Origin: Janthinobacterium tructae
Lineage (GTDB): Bacteria; Pseudomonadota; Gammaproteobacteria; Burkholderiales; Burkholderiaceae_D
Length of the DNA: 64,000 nt
Direction of reading: 5' to 3'
NCBI RefSeq assembly: GCF_006517255.1
Contig: NZ_CP041185.1
Location: forward strand, 5,022,001-5,086,000
Every line of letters starts with the position of its first letter. Position 1 is the stretch's first letter. The notes under the pieces were generated by a model. It did no database searches. It had not been told where the DNA came from and saw nothing but the letters and a program-made list of their open reading frames with translations. This document shows positions 27,956-36,305 of the stretch, piece after piece. Made by a program: the position numbers and the translations under genes.

Positions 27956-28351
27956 TTACTTCGCTGCTGCGGGTGGTGCTGGCGCGTCTGCGGCCTCTTC
28001 GTCGCGTTGTTTCTGTTTCTTCTTGCCCAGGTCAAATTCCAGCACTTTCCATTGCGGGCCGCGCAGGGCATTGCCATTGGCCTGGTCGGCGCCGGCGGCC
28101 GGCTTCATGTAATAGGTGCTGCCGCCGCTGGTGACTTTCACTTCGCTGGTGACACCCGCTTCGCGTTTTTCGCTAATCTGCTGCTTGGCGGCGGCCGGCG
28201 CCACGGTGATGGGCGCTTCGCCCATTTCCTCGATACGTTCGAGCTGTGGCGGCGCTTCGCTCGGTTTGGCCGGCGTCTGGGCGCTGGCGATGGCCGAACA
28301 TGCCAGCAGGGGCAGGGCGAGGAATGTCCAGAGTGTCGATGTACGCATCAT
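27956..28351 (-). CDS. DUF2782 exported protein
   Basis: A 131-residue secreted protein. A signal peptide (TSTLWTFLALPLLACSAIAS, cut after AQ) leads to a DUF2782 domain: LERIEEMGEAPITVAPAAAK, ISEKREAGVTSEVKVTSGGS, TYYMKPAAGADQANGNALRG and PQWKVLEFDLGKKKQKQRDE, ending in an Ala/Pro tail. DUF2782 proteins are short periplasmic proteins of unknown role, usually next to polA in beta- and gammaproteobacteria, as here. The start at 28351 (ATGATG) follows GGAAGCGAACCCATC. It opens the minus-strand operon with thrB and diverges from polA. The 304-base space to polA holds both promoters. Confidence 0.88.
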   Translation of the reverse strand: MMRTSTLWTFLALPLLACSAIASAQTPAKPSEAPPQLERIEEMGEAPITVAPAAAKQQISEKREAGVTSEVKVTSGGSTYYMKPAAGADQANGNALRGPQWKVLEFDLGKKKQKQRDEEAADAPAPPAAAK

Positions 28352-28655
28352 GATGGGTTCGCTTCCATGTGTGGGACTGCAGTGCGTGCAGTGCTGTATT
28401 GCCGTCAATTTATCTATAAGGCATTGTAACAAACTGGTAGGCAATGCTGCTTAATACGGCTGATTAAATGCGCGGAAATAGGCCCTGTTCATCCGCCGGG
28501 CGGCCAGGCGAGGGTTCAGTCATGGCAAATTGCGCAAAAAACGCGGGCCCTGTCCCCGGTGGCGCGGCCCTAAACTCTGCGATAATTGGGCGATATTCCA
28601 CCCGCCGCCGCTGTTTCTTTCCGGCTGGCGCGGCTCACCTTATTTTATTGGCATT
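28352..28655. promoter_or_regulatory. Divergent promoter region between DUF2782 and polA
   Basis: No gene is seen in these 304 bases. For polA an extended -10 (TGC GATAAT) lies at 28578-28586, about 70 bases before the ATG. The stretch near 28410-28470 is AT-richer and probably carries the minus-strand promoter. The frame open upstream of polA is rejected because the PolA N-terminus begins at 28656. Confidence 0.45.
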
Positions 28656-31406
28656 ATGCAAAACACCCTGCTGTTAGTCGACGGTTCCAGTTACCTTTAT
28701 CGCGCCTTCCATGCGCTGCCCGACCTGCGCAGCCCGGACGGTTATCCCACGGGCGCCATGCACGGCATGGTCAACATGCTGCGCCGCCTGCGCGCCGATT
28801 ACCCGGCCGCCTACATCGCCTGCGTGTTCGATGCCAAGGGCAAGACGTTCCGTGACGATATGTATCCCGAGTACAAGGCCACGCGCGCCTCGATGCCGGA
28901 CGACCTGCGCCTGCAGATCGAACCGATCCACGAAGCCGTGCGCGCCATGGGCTGGCCCATCTTGATGGTCGACGGCGTGGAAGCCGATGACGTGATTGGG
29001 ACTTTGGCCGTGCAGGCGGCCGCCGCCGGCATGAACGTGGTGGTCTCCACGGGCGACAAGGACCTGGCGCAGCTGGTCAACAGCCAGGTGACCCTGATCA
29101 ATACCATGAGCAATGAAAAGCTCGACGAAGCAGCCGTGCTGGCCAAGTTCGGCGTGCCGCCGAACCGTATCATCGACTATCTGTCGCTGATCGGCGATAC
29201 CGTCGACAACGTGCCGGGCGTATCGAAATGCGGCCCGAAAACGGCCGTCAAATGGCTGACCCTGTACGACAGTCTGGAAGGCGTGATGGAAAACGCGGCC
29301 AAGGTGGGCGGCGCCGTGGGTGAACACCTGCGCACGGCCCTGCCTTGGCTGCCGCAGGCGCGCGCCTTGATCACCGTCAAGACCGATTGCGATCTGTCCG
29401 GCCACATGACGACGATCGCCGACTCGCTGGTGGCGAAACACGAAGACAAGGACGCCTTGCTGGCCTTCTTCAACCGCTACGGCTTCAAGGCGCTGCTGCG
29501 CGAACTGGGCGCGGCGCCGCCTTTGACGTCGCCAGTCGGCGCACCGGTAGCCACGACGAACACGACCGGCGACATGTTCGCCGATGCCGCGCCAGCAGTG
29601 GAAGCCGTGTATGAAACCGTACTGACGGACGAGCAGCTGGACAAATGGATCGCCCTGATCGACGCGGCGTCCCTGACGGCCGTGGACACGGAAACCACCT
29701 CGCTGGAACCGATGACGGCGCAAATGGTCGGCATTTCCCTGTCGGTCGCCGAACACGCCGCCTGCTACATCCCGCTGGCGCACGATTACGCGGGCGCGCC
29801 GGATCAGTTGACGCGCGAACACGTACTGGCGAAACTGCGCCCGTGGCTGGAAGATGCCAACAAGCCCAAGCTGGGCCAGAACCTGAAATATGACAGCCAT
29901 ATCTTCGCCAACCATGGCGTGACGTTGCGCGGCATCGCCCACGATACCTTGCTCGAATCGTATGTGTTCGAATCGCACAAGAAGCACGACATGGACAGCC
30001 TGGCCCTGCGTCACCTGAACTACACGACGATTCCGTTCGAGGATGTGTGCGGCAAGGGCGCCAAGCAGATCACGTTCAATCAAGTCGAGGTAGAGCAGGC
30101 GGCGAAATACGCGGCCGAGGATGCCGACGTGACCTTGCGTTTGCACAATGCCATGTGGGGCAATGTGGCGAACGATGAAAAACTCACCTTCATCTATGAA
30201 AAGATCGAAATGCCGACGGCCGTGGTCTTGCAAAAGATCGAGCGCAACGGCGTGCTGATCGACGACGAATTGCTCAACATCCAGTCGGCCGAACTGGCTG
30301 TCAAAATTCTGGAGCTGGAAAAGAAGGCGTATGAACTGGCCGAGCAGCCGTTTAACCTGGGTTCGCCCAAGCAGATCGGCGAAATTTTCTTCGAGAAGCT
30401 GAAGCTGCCGGTGGTCAAGAAAACCCCGACGGGCGCGCCTTCGACGGATGAAGAAGTGCTGCAAAAGCTGGCCGAGGATTATCCGCTGCCCAAAGTGCTG
30501 CTCGAATACCGTGGCATGGCCAAGCTGAAGTCGACCTACACGGACAAATTGCCGAAGATGATCAACGTCACCACGGGCCGGGTGCACACGAACTATGCGC
30601 AAGCCGTGGCCGTGACGGGACGCTTGGCGTCGAACGATCCGAACTTGCAGAATATTCCCATCCGCAGCGCGGAAGGCCGGCGCATCCGCGAAGCGTTCAT
30701 CGCGCCGCCGGGCAGCCATATCGTCTCGGCCGATTATTCGCAGATCGAATTGCGCATCATGGCGCATATCTCGGGCGATGAAGCCATGCTGCGCGCGTTT
30801 GCCGACGGCATCGACATTCACCGCGCCACGGCCGCTGAAATCTTTGGCGTGCCGGCCGCGGAAGTGCAAAGCGAACAGCGCCGCTACGCAAAAGTCATCA
30901 ACTTCGGGCTGATCTACGGCATGAGCGCATTTGGCCTGGCCGGTAACCTGGGTGTGGACCGCACGGCTGCGCAAAGCTATATCGACCGCTATTTCGCGCG
31001 TTTCTCGGGCGTGAAACAGTATATGGAAGACACGCGCCAGCAAGCCAAGGCGCGCGGCTACGTGGAAACCGTGTTCGGCCGCCGTTTGTGGTTGCCGGAA
31101 ATTAATTCGCCAAATGGCCCGCGCCGCCAGGGCGCGGAACGGGCGGCGATCAACGCACCGATGCAGGGCACGGCGGCCGACCTGATCAAGCTGGCCATGA
31201 TCGCCGTGCAAGGCTGGCTGGAAACGGACGGCTTGCAAACGAAGATGATCATGCAGGTGCACGATGAACTGGTGCTGGAAGTGCCGGATGCGGAACTGGA
31301 ACTGGTCAAGCGCAAGCTGCCGGAACTGATGGCGGGCGTGGCCGCGCTGAAAGTGCCGCTGACGGCGGAAGTGGGAGTAGGGAAGAACTGGGACGAAGCG
31401 CATTAA
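28656..31406 (+). CDS. polA: DNA polymerase I
   Basis: A 916-residue family A polymerase for Okazaki fragment maturation and repair. Residues 1 to about 290 are the 5'-3' exonuclease (MQNTLLLVDGSSYLYRAFHA, VDGVEADDVIGTLA, STGDKDLAQLVNSQVTLINT). About 345-530 are the 3'-5' exonuclease with intact DxE (TAVDTETTSLEP), GQNLKYDSHIFANHG and DADVTLRLH. The rest is the polymerase domain: motif A VSADYSQIELRIMAHISGD, motif B RRYAKVINFGLIYGMSAFGL and motif C MQVHDELVLEVPD. All catalytic residues are present. ATG 28656 gives the usual N-terminus. A REP-like palindrome follows 25 bases after the stop. Confidence 0.99.
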   Translation: MQNTLLLVDGSSYLYRAFHALPDLRSPDGYPTGAMHGMVNMLRRLRADYPAAYIACVFDAKGKTFRDDMYPEYKATRASMPDDLRLQIEPIHEAVRAMGWPILMVDGVEADDVIGTLAVQAAAAGMNVVVSTGDKDLAQLVNSQVTLINTMSNEKLDEAAVLAKFGVPPNRIIDYLSLIGDTVDNVPGVSKCGPKTAVKWLTLYDSLEGVMENAAKVGGAVGEHLRTALPWLPQARALITVKTDCDLSGHMTTIADSLVAKHEDKDALLAFFNRYGFKALLRELGAAPPLTSPVGAPVATTNTTGDMFADAAPAVEAVYETVLTDEQLDKWIALIDAASLTAVDTETTSLEPMTAQMVGISLSVAEHAACYIPLAHDYAGAPDQLTREHVLAKLRPWLEDANKPKLGQNLKYDSHIFANHGVTLRGIAHDTLLESYVFESHKKHDMDSLALRHLNYTTIPFEDVCGKGAKQITFNQVEVEQAAKYAAEDADVTLRLHNAMWGNVANDEKLTFIYEKIEMPTAVVLQKIERNGVLIDDELLNIQSAELAVKILELEKKAYELAEQPFNLGSPKQIGEIFFEKLKLPVVKKTPTGAPSTDEEVLQKLAEDYPLPKVLLEYRGMAKLKSTYTDKLPKMINVTTGRVHTNYAQAVAVTGRLASNDPNLQNIPIRSAEGRRIREAFIAPPGSHIVSADYSQIELRIMAHISGDEAMLRAFADGIDIHRATAAEIFGVPAAEVQSEQRRYAKVINFGLIYGMSAFGLAGNLGVDRTAAQSYIDRYFARFSGVKQYMEDTRQQAKARGYVETVFGRRLWLPEINSPNGPRRQGAERAAINAPMQGTAADLIKLAMIAVQGWLETDGLQTKMIMQVHDELVLEVPDAELELVKRKLPELMAGVAALKVPLTAEVGVGKNWDEAH

Positions 31407-31430
31407 CACTGTGCAGTGGCAGCAATGACC

Positions 31431-31462
31431 GTAGGTCGGCTTAGCGCAGCGTAAGCCGACAT
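31431..31462. repeat. Single REP-like palindrome with compensatory arm changes
   Basis: GTAGGTCGGCTTAGCGCAGC continues as GTAAGCCGACAT. It has the same architecture as the cluster at 25856-26045, but with GGCTTA/TAAGCC where that cluster has GGATTA/TAATCC. Both arms changed together, so pairing is kept. It lies between polA and the hydrolase gene. Confidence 0.75.
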
Positions 31463-31492
31463 TTCCAAACGCAATATCTTCAGGGGAAACGC

Positions 31493-32377
31493 ATGAGCGA
31501 CATGATCACCGATTGTGAAAGTTTGCTGGGCCAGAGCAGCCTGTCCGGGCCGGACGGCCGGCGTGGTTTCCTGAAGGTAGCGCTGGGCGCGGGGTTTGCC
31601 GTGGCCGTGCTGCCCGTGGCGGCGCAAGACGTCATCAAGACGGATTCCGCCGGGCTCGTCACGGGCAGCATGTCGGTGATGGTCGATGGCCAGGCCGTGC
31701 CCGTGTATGCGGCCCAGCCGGAAGGCAAGACGGGTTTGCCCGTCGTGTTGGTCATTTCGGAAATCTTTGGCGTGCATGAACATATCGCCGACATGGCGCG
31801 CCGCTTCGCCAAACACGGGTATCTGGCGCTGGCGCCCGATCTGTTCGTGCGCCAGGGCGATCCGACCAAGGTGGCCAGCATCCCGGAGTTGATGAAAGGC
31901 ATCATTGCCAAGACGTCGGACGCGCAAGTGATGGCGGACCTCGATGCAGTTGTTGCATGGGCGAAGCAGAATGGCGGCGACACGAGCCGCCTGGGCATCA
32001 CGGGCTTTTGCTGGGGCGGGCGCATCACGTGGCTGTACGCGGCGCACAATCCGGCCGTCAAGGCGGGCGTGGCCTGGTATGGCCGCCTGGTGGGCGAAGC
32101 GACTCCTTTGCAGCCGAGCAACCCCATCGATATCGCCCCGACCTTGAAAGTCCCCGTGCTGGGCTTGTATGGCGGCAAGGATACGGGCATCAGCCAGGAA
32201 TCGATCGCGAAGATGAAAGACGCGCTGGCCAAGGGCGGCAACAAGTCGCAATTCGTCGTCTATCCCGATGCAGGCCACGCCTTCAACGCCGATTACCGCC
32301 CCAGCTACGTGGCGGCCGATGCGAAAGACGGCTATGCGCGTTGTTTAGCCTGGTTCAAGAGCCACGGTGTGGCGTGA
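31493..32377 (+). CDS. Dienelactone hydrolase family protein with Tat signal
   Basis: A 294-residue alpha/beta hydrolase. The N-terminus carries a twin-arginine signal (GRRGFLKVALGAGFAVAVL, then PVAAQ), so export in folded form is expected. The DLH core shows LPVVLVISEIFGVHEHIADM (catalytic-site Glu), YLALAPDLFVRQGDPTKVAS, the nucleophile elbow LGITGFCWGGRITWLYAAHN (Cys), LYGGKDTGIS and VVYPDAGHAFNADYRPSY (catalytic His). Dienelactone hydrolases open lactones in the chlorocatechol pathway, but Tat-exported members have no proven substrate. No aromatic degradation genes surround it. AGGGGAAACGC sets ATG 31493. Called by family only. Confidence 0.9.
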   Translation: MSDMITDCESLLGQSSLSGPDGRRGFLKVALGAGFAVAVLPVAAQDVIKTDSAGLVTGSMSVMVDGQAVPVYAAQPEGKTGLPVVLVISEIFGVHEHIADMARRFAKHGYLALAPDLFVRQGDPTKVASIPELMKGIIAKTSDAQVMADLDAVVAWAKQNGGDTSRLGITGFCWGGRITWLYAAHNPAVKAGVAWYGRLVGEATPLQPSNPIDIAPTLKVPVLGLYGGKDTGISQESIAKMKDALAKGGNKSQFVVYPDAGHAFNADYRPSYVAADAKDGYARCLAWFKSHGVA

Positions 32378-32583
32378 TCTGCAGCAGAAAAACACCGCAT
32401 TTCCCAGAAGTTAACGCGAAAGGCGCACCGGGCTGTAAAATGCCCGCTGCGCGCCAATGCAGTACAATTGCATCTTCATCGCGCCACGCTGCCGCCAGAC
32501 GCGCAAAAAATTAAACAATAGATAACAACGCATTCATCAGGCCAGACGCCAGCATCGCGGCGCCAGTGACCCGGCGCCATTTT

Positions 32584-33380
32584 GAGGTAAGAAAATCATC
32601 GATCCCGTCCTTATATCCATTTTGCTCGCGACCACGCTCGCGGGCGTGTTGAGCATTACCGCGGCGGCGATCTTTTCGTTTGCATTCCTGTCCAAGGTGG
32701 TCGAGCGCATGGTCAGCTTGTCCGTCGGCATCATGTTGTCGACGTCATTGCTGCACGCCTTGCCCGAGGCGTTCGAATCGCAGGCGGACCCGCGCAGCCT
32801 GTTCGCCACCCTGCTGGCGGGCTTGCTGGCCTTCTTCATGCTGGAAAAATTTGCCATCCTGCGCCATTCGCACCACCACGAAGGCGATGGCCACCACCAT
32901 GCGCACGGCCACGACAAGCACGAGGCGGGCAAGGCCGGCTGGATGATCCTGGTCGGCGACGGCATGCACAATTTTACCGATGGCATCCTGATCGCCGCCG
33001 CCTTCCTGGCCGACCCGAAGCTGGGCCTGGTGACGGGACTGGCCATCATCGCGCATGAAATCCCGCAGGAAATCGGCGACTTTATCGTGCTGCTCAATGC
33101 CGGCTTCTCGCGTCTGCGCGCGTATATCTTCAATCTGCTGTGCAGCCTGATGGCGGTGGCCGGCGGCTTGCTCGGCTATTTCACCCTGGACCGCGCCAGC
33201 AATCTGATTCCCTACGTGCTCGTGTTCGCCTCGTCCGGCTTCATCTATATCGCCTTGAGCGATCTGATGCCGCAGATGCAGCGCCGCGCCACCCTGCGCG
33301 AAACCATCCCGCAAGTGCTGCTGATCGCATTGGGCGTGTGCATCGTGCTGTTCCTGACGCATAAGCGCCACGGCGGTTGA
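32584..33380 (+). CDS. ZIP-family metal transporter; start codon uncertain, probably non-AUG
   Basis: A ZIP-type (SLC39) divalent metal permease of about 250-260 residues. Features: TM1 (LISILLATTLAGVLSITAAA), a His-rich cytosolic loop (HSHHHEGDGHHHAHGHDKHE), the metal site of TM4 (GDGMHNFTDGILIAAAFL, with HNxxD) and of TM5 (IAHEIPQEIGDFIVLLNAGF, HEIPQE), and further helices to VLLIALGVCIVLFL. Substrate is probably zinc or iron. No ATG, GTG or CTG begins TM1. The first canonical start, TTG 32622, would cut into TM1 and lacks a ribosome site. GAGG at 32584-32587 lies seven bases before ATC ATC (32595-32600), suggesting ATC initiation. The feature is drawn from that ribosome site. An in-frame TGA at 32583 limits any longer start. 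Confidence 0.88.
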
Positions 33381-33388
33381 TGCACCGT

Positions 33389-33419
33389 TTTACCTGCGCA
33401 GTGCCAGCTATGCTATATT
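33389..33419 (+). promoter_or_regulatory. Probable promoter of the leader ORF / ABC-F unit
   Basis: An extended -10, TGC TATATT (33411-33419), lies 40 bases before the leader ORF. A weak -35-like TTTACC is further upstream with long spacing. The extended -10 is what supports the call. Confidence 0.5.
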
Positions 33420-33458
33420 GCCTTTTTGACTAACTAGAACAGAAAGGAGGAAAATATA

Positions 33459-33548
33459 ATGGAAGAAAATTTGTTGCTCGCCTTGTGGCGCGCACGCTCT
33501 TTAAGCGCATTTGCCCGCTCTTGCCCACGTTTTATCGCGCTGCGATAA
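33459..33548 (+). CDS. 29-residue leader peptide upstream of the ABC-F gene
   Basis: ATG 33459 follows a near-perfect Shine-Dalgarno, AAGGAGG (33444-33450), at eight-base spacing, the strongest ribosome site in the window. The ORF encodes MEENLLLALWRARSLSAFAR followed by SCPRFIALR, then TAA (33546-33548). It has no signal peptide or known domain. The position, 108 bases before an ABC-F ATPase that has only a weak ribosome site (CAAGAG), is that of regulatory leader peptides. A CCTCCT at 33569-33574, just after the stop, is complementary to its AGGAGG. Expression as a peptide is inferred; the ribosome site and ORF are seen directly. Confidence 0.65.
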   Translation: MEENLLLALWRARSLSAFARSCPRFIALR

Positions 33549-33656
33549 CCTGGCCAGAGCAAAGCCACCCTCCTAAACGAGTCCTTTCCTGGTACTCCGT
33601 TGTCGTTAGCGCTCCTGTTAACGCGGATGCTTGCATCCCGAACAAAGACAAGAGCC
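33549..33656 (+). promoter_or_regulatory. Putative translational attenuator between leader peptide and ABC-F gene
   Basis: This spacer holds CCTCCT (33569-33574), able to pair with the leader's AGGAGG (33445-33450). It also has a small hairpin, GGATG-CTTG-CATCC (33625-33638), 20 bases before the ABC-F start. There is no T-run terminator, so any control would be translational. The pairings are seen; the switch is inference. Confidence 0.45.
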
Positions 33657-35393
33657 ATGACTACCCTTATCTCTACCCAAGCTTTACAGCTGGACACCCA
33701 CGACGGTTTCCTCTTCAATGAACTCGCCTTTACCTTGCGCCAGGGCGACCGCATCGGCCTGATCGGCCACAATGGCTGCGGCAAATCCACCTTGCTGGGC
33801 TTGCTCAGCGGCACGCGGGAAGCCACGTCCGGCACCATCCATGTCGCCCGTGCCTGCCGTTTGCAGCACGTGGAACAGCACTTGCCAGCCGAACTTGCCA
33901 GCCTGAGCCTGTACGACGCCTTGCTGGCGCCCGTGCTGGAGCAGCCGGAACTGCATTGGCGGATCGACAGCCTGCTGGCCGAGTTAGGCTTCGAGCACGA
34001 GACGGCGCAAGTGCCCGTGCATTCCTTGTCCGGCGGCCAGCACACGCGGCTGCTGCTGGGGCGTGCCCTGCTGCAGGAACCGAACGTGCTGCTGCTCGAC
34101 GAGCCGAGCAATCACCTGGACTTGCCGTCGCTGCTGTGGCTGGAGCAATTCCTGTTGAGCTGGCGCGGCGCCTTCATCCTCGTCTCGCACGACCAGCGCC
34201 TGCTCGACAACGTGGCCACGCGCAGCTGGATCTTGCGCGATAGCCGGCTGTACGACTTCGACTTGCCGTGCGGCCCGGCGCTGGCGGCGCTGGCCGAAGC
34301 CGATCTTGCCGCTGCCGCCCGGCATGCGGCCGAACAGAAGGAAATCGACCGCCTGGCCGTCAGCAGCACCCGCCTGGCCTTGTGGGGCAAGATCTACGAT
34401 AACGTCGGCATGGCGCGCAAGGCCAAGAGCATGCAGCGGCGCATCGACAAGCTGCAGGATGAACAGTCGTTCGTCAGCGATGGCGCGCCCTGGCGCCTGA
34501 CTCTGCGCGGCAAGGCGCTGGCGGCCGACCAGCTGCTGGCGCTCGATGCGCTGGACGTGCGCGCCGTGCCGACGTCTCCCGTGCTGTTTCAGGTGGGCCA
34601 GCTGTGGCTGAAACCGGGCGACAGGGTCGCCTTGCTGGGCGCCAACGGCAGTGGCAAGTCGTCGCTGCTGCGCCAGTGCTGGCAAGCGATCCAGGCGCAG
34701 GAGGAATGGGCTGACCTGCGTTACCACCACGCGGCCAACATCGGTTACTACGACCAGTCGCTCAGGCAACTGGCCGATACGGCCGACCTGTCCGACGCCC
34801 TGTACCCGTTTGCCGTGCAAAACGAGGCGGCGCGCAGCCAGGTGGCGCGCAAGCAAGCCTTGATTTCAGCCGGTTTCCCGTATGCACGCCATGGCCAGAC
34901 GGTGGCCACCCTGAGCGGCGGCGAGAGGGCGCGGCTGCTGTTCCTGGGCCTGTCGCTGGCCAGCTATCATTTGCTGCTGCTGGACGAACCCAGCAACCAC
35001 CTGGACATGCAGGGCAAGGCGGAACTGGGGCAAGCCTTGCGCGGCTTCGAGGGAGGCTGCCTGCTGGTGTCGCACGACCGCGACCTGATCGAGACGGCCT
35101 GCAACCGTTTTTGGGTGGTGGCCGATGGCCAGCTGGAAGAGTGGCCAGACGCGGCCAGCGCCTATGCAAGGCTGAGCGCCGAGGATGGGCCGGCGTTGAT
35201 ACCCGCGCCGCGCGTGGAGCAGGCGTCTGCGGTACTGACGGACATCGACGTGCAACTGGAGCGTTTGTGCGAACTGGAGCAATTGCTGGCGGAAGACCTG
35301 GCGAGAAAACCGCGCCATCAGAAGGCGGCCAGCCAGCAGGCGTGGCAGGCGGAACTGGAACAGTTGAATCAAGCGCTGGGGATAACGTCGTAG
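33657..35393 (+). CDS. ABC-F family ATPase (two ABC domains, no membrane segment)
   Basis: A 578-residue soluble protein with two ABC cassettes. First: LIGHNGCGKSTLLGLLSG (Walker A), HSLSGGQHTRLLLGRALLQE (signature) and VLLLDEPSNHLDLPSLLWLE (Walker B). A short linker (about 210-265) with Ala-rich and Arg/Lys-rich helices (IYDNVGMARKAKSMQRRIDK) follows. Second: LLGANGSGKSSLLRQCW, ATLSGGERARLLFLGLSLAS and LLLLDEPSNHLDMQGKAELG. ABC-F proteins act on ribosomes, as translation factors or antibiotic-resistance factors. This one has a compact interdomain linker and I cannot assign it to a named subgroup. ATG 33657 begins MTTLISTQAL. The leader ORF upstream suggests translation-sensitive induction. 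A terminator follows. Confidence 0.92.
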   Translation: MTTLISTQALQLDTHDGFLFNELAFTLRQGDRIGLIGHNGCGKSTLLGLLSGTREATSGTIHVARACRLQHVEQHLPAELASLSLYDALLAPVLEQPELHWRIDSLLAELGFEHETAQVPVHSLSGGQHTRLLLGRALLQEPNVLLLDEPSNHLDLPSLLWLEQFLLSWRGAFILVSHDQRLLDNVATRSWILRDSRLYDFDLPCGPALAALAEADLAAAARHAAEQKEIDRLAVSSTRLALWGKIYDNVGMARKAKSMQRRIDKLQDEQSFVSDGAPWRLTLRGKALAADQLLALDALDVRAVPTSPVLFQVGQLWLKPGDRVALLGANGSGKSSLLRQCWQAIQAQEEWADLRYHHAANIGYYDQSLRQLADTADLSDALYPFAVQNEAARSQVARKQALISAGFPYARHGQTVATLSGGERARLLFLGLSLASYHLLLLDEPSNHLDMQGKAELGQALRGFEGGCLLVSHDRDLIETACNRFWVVADGQLEEWPDAASAYARLSAEDGPALIPAPRVEQASAVLTDIDVQLERLCELEQLLAEDLARKPRHQKAASQQAWQAELEQLNQALGITS

Positions 35394-35408
35394 TTATCCA
35401 CTGGTAAG

Positions 35409-35442
35409 AAAATGGCGGACCATCTGGTCCGCCATTTTTTTT
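35409..35442. terminator. Bidirectional intrinsic terminator
   Basis: AAAATGGCGGACCA-TC-TGGTCCGCCA is followed by a run of T; a stem of about ten pairs with A and T tracts. It lies between the convergent ABC-F gene and the sulfurtransferase gene, just touching the stop of the latter. Confidence 0.93.
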
Positions 35443-36292
35443 AAGTCGCCGTCGCCACGGGCCGCGCCGGATCGGCGCACCACTCGCTCCACGATCCGGG
35501 ATACAAGGCGGCGCCCGGCAAGCCCGCCACTTCCAGGGCCAGCAGGTTGTGGCACGCCGTCACACCGGAGCCGCATTGCAGGATAGTAGATTCAGCCGTG
35601 CTGATCAGGCCCGCGAATTCCTGCTCCAGTTCTTTGGCGGATTTGAAGCGGCCATCCGCCTGCAAGTTATCCTTGAAGAAACGGTTTTTCGCGCCGGGGA
35701 TATGGCCGCCCACGGGGTCGATGGTTTCGTTTTCACCGCGATAGCGGTCGGGGGCGCGCGCGTCGATCACCGTCAAGGCCTGGGTTTCCAGGTTGGCAAC
35801 GACGTCCTGCACGCTGACCGTGCGCGTCAGGCTGGCTTTCTCCCTCAGATTGCCAACAGGGCGCGGCGCCACGGGGGTGACCAGCGGCAAGCCTTGCGCC
35901 TGCCAGGCGGCCAGGCCGCCGTCGAGTACGGCCACGGCTGGATGGCCGAGCCAGCGCAGCAGCCACCACAGACGGGCGGCGAACATGCCGCCCTGGCCGT
36001 CATAGGCGACCACTTGCGTGTCGTCGTCGATGCCCCAGCCGCGCAAGGTGGCCAGCAGGGCGTTGCGGTCGGGCAAGGGATGCCGTCCGGTAAATTGGGG
36101 GCCGCGCATCGTCTTGGGGCCGGACAGGGCCGTGTCGATGTCGGCAAACTGCGCGTTCTGGATGTGGCCGGCGGCAAACGCGTCGCTGCCGGCCGTGGGG
36201 TTGAGCAAGTCGTGGCGGCAATCGAGAATGACCCAGTCGCTGTCATTCAGGTGGCTGACCAGTTCGCTGGTCTGGATCAAGGTGGTGTACAT
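35441..36292 (-). CDS. 3-mercaptopyruvate / thiosulfate sulfurtransferase (two rhodanese domains)
   Basis: A 283-residue protein with tandem rhodanese domains. The first, inactive domain (about 5-140) has WVILDCRHDLLNPTAGSDAF, GHIQNAQFADIDTALSG and QVVAYDGQGGMFAARLWWLL. The second, active domain (about 160-283) has VIDARAPDRYRGENETIDPV, GHIPGAKNRFF and the active-site loop ILQCGSGVTACHNLLALEVA. The loop CGSGVT is the mercaptopyruvate-type form; thiosulfate-preferring enzymes have CRxGxT. The reaction moves sulfane sulfur to thiol or cyanide acceptors. ATG 36292 begins MYTTLIQTSE; upstream in-frame sequence belongs to the permease gene. It is the downstream partner of the DMT permease, 13 bases away. 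Confidence 0.92.
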   Translation of the reverse strand: MYTTLIQTSELVSHLNDSDWVILDCRHDLLNPTAGSDAFAAGHIQNAQFADIDTALSGPKTMRGPQFTGRHPLPDRNALLATLRGWGIDDDTQVVAYDGQGGMFAARLWWLLRWLGHPAVAVLDGGLAAWQAQGLPLVTPVAPRPVGNLREKASLTRTVSVQDVVANLETQALTVIDARAPDRYRGENETIDPVGGHIPGAKNRFFKDNLQADGRFKSAKELEQEFAGLISTAESTILQCGSGVTACHNLLALEVAGLPGAALYPGSWSEWCADPARPVATAT

Positions 36293-36305
36293 CAGGAACG
36301 CTCCT

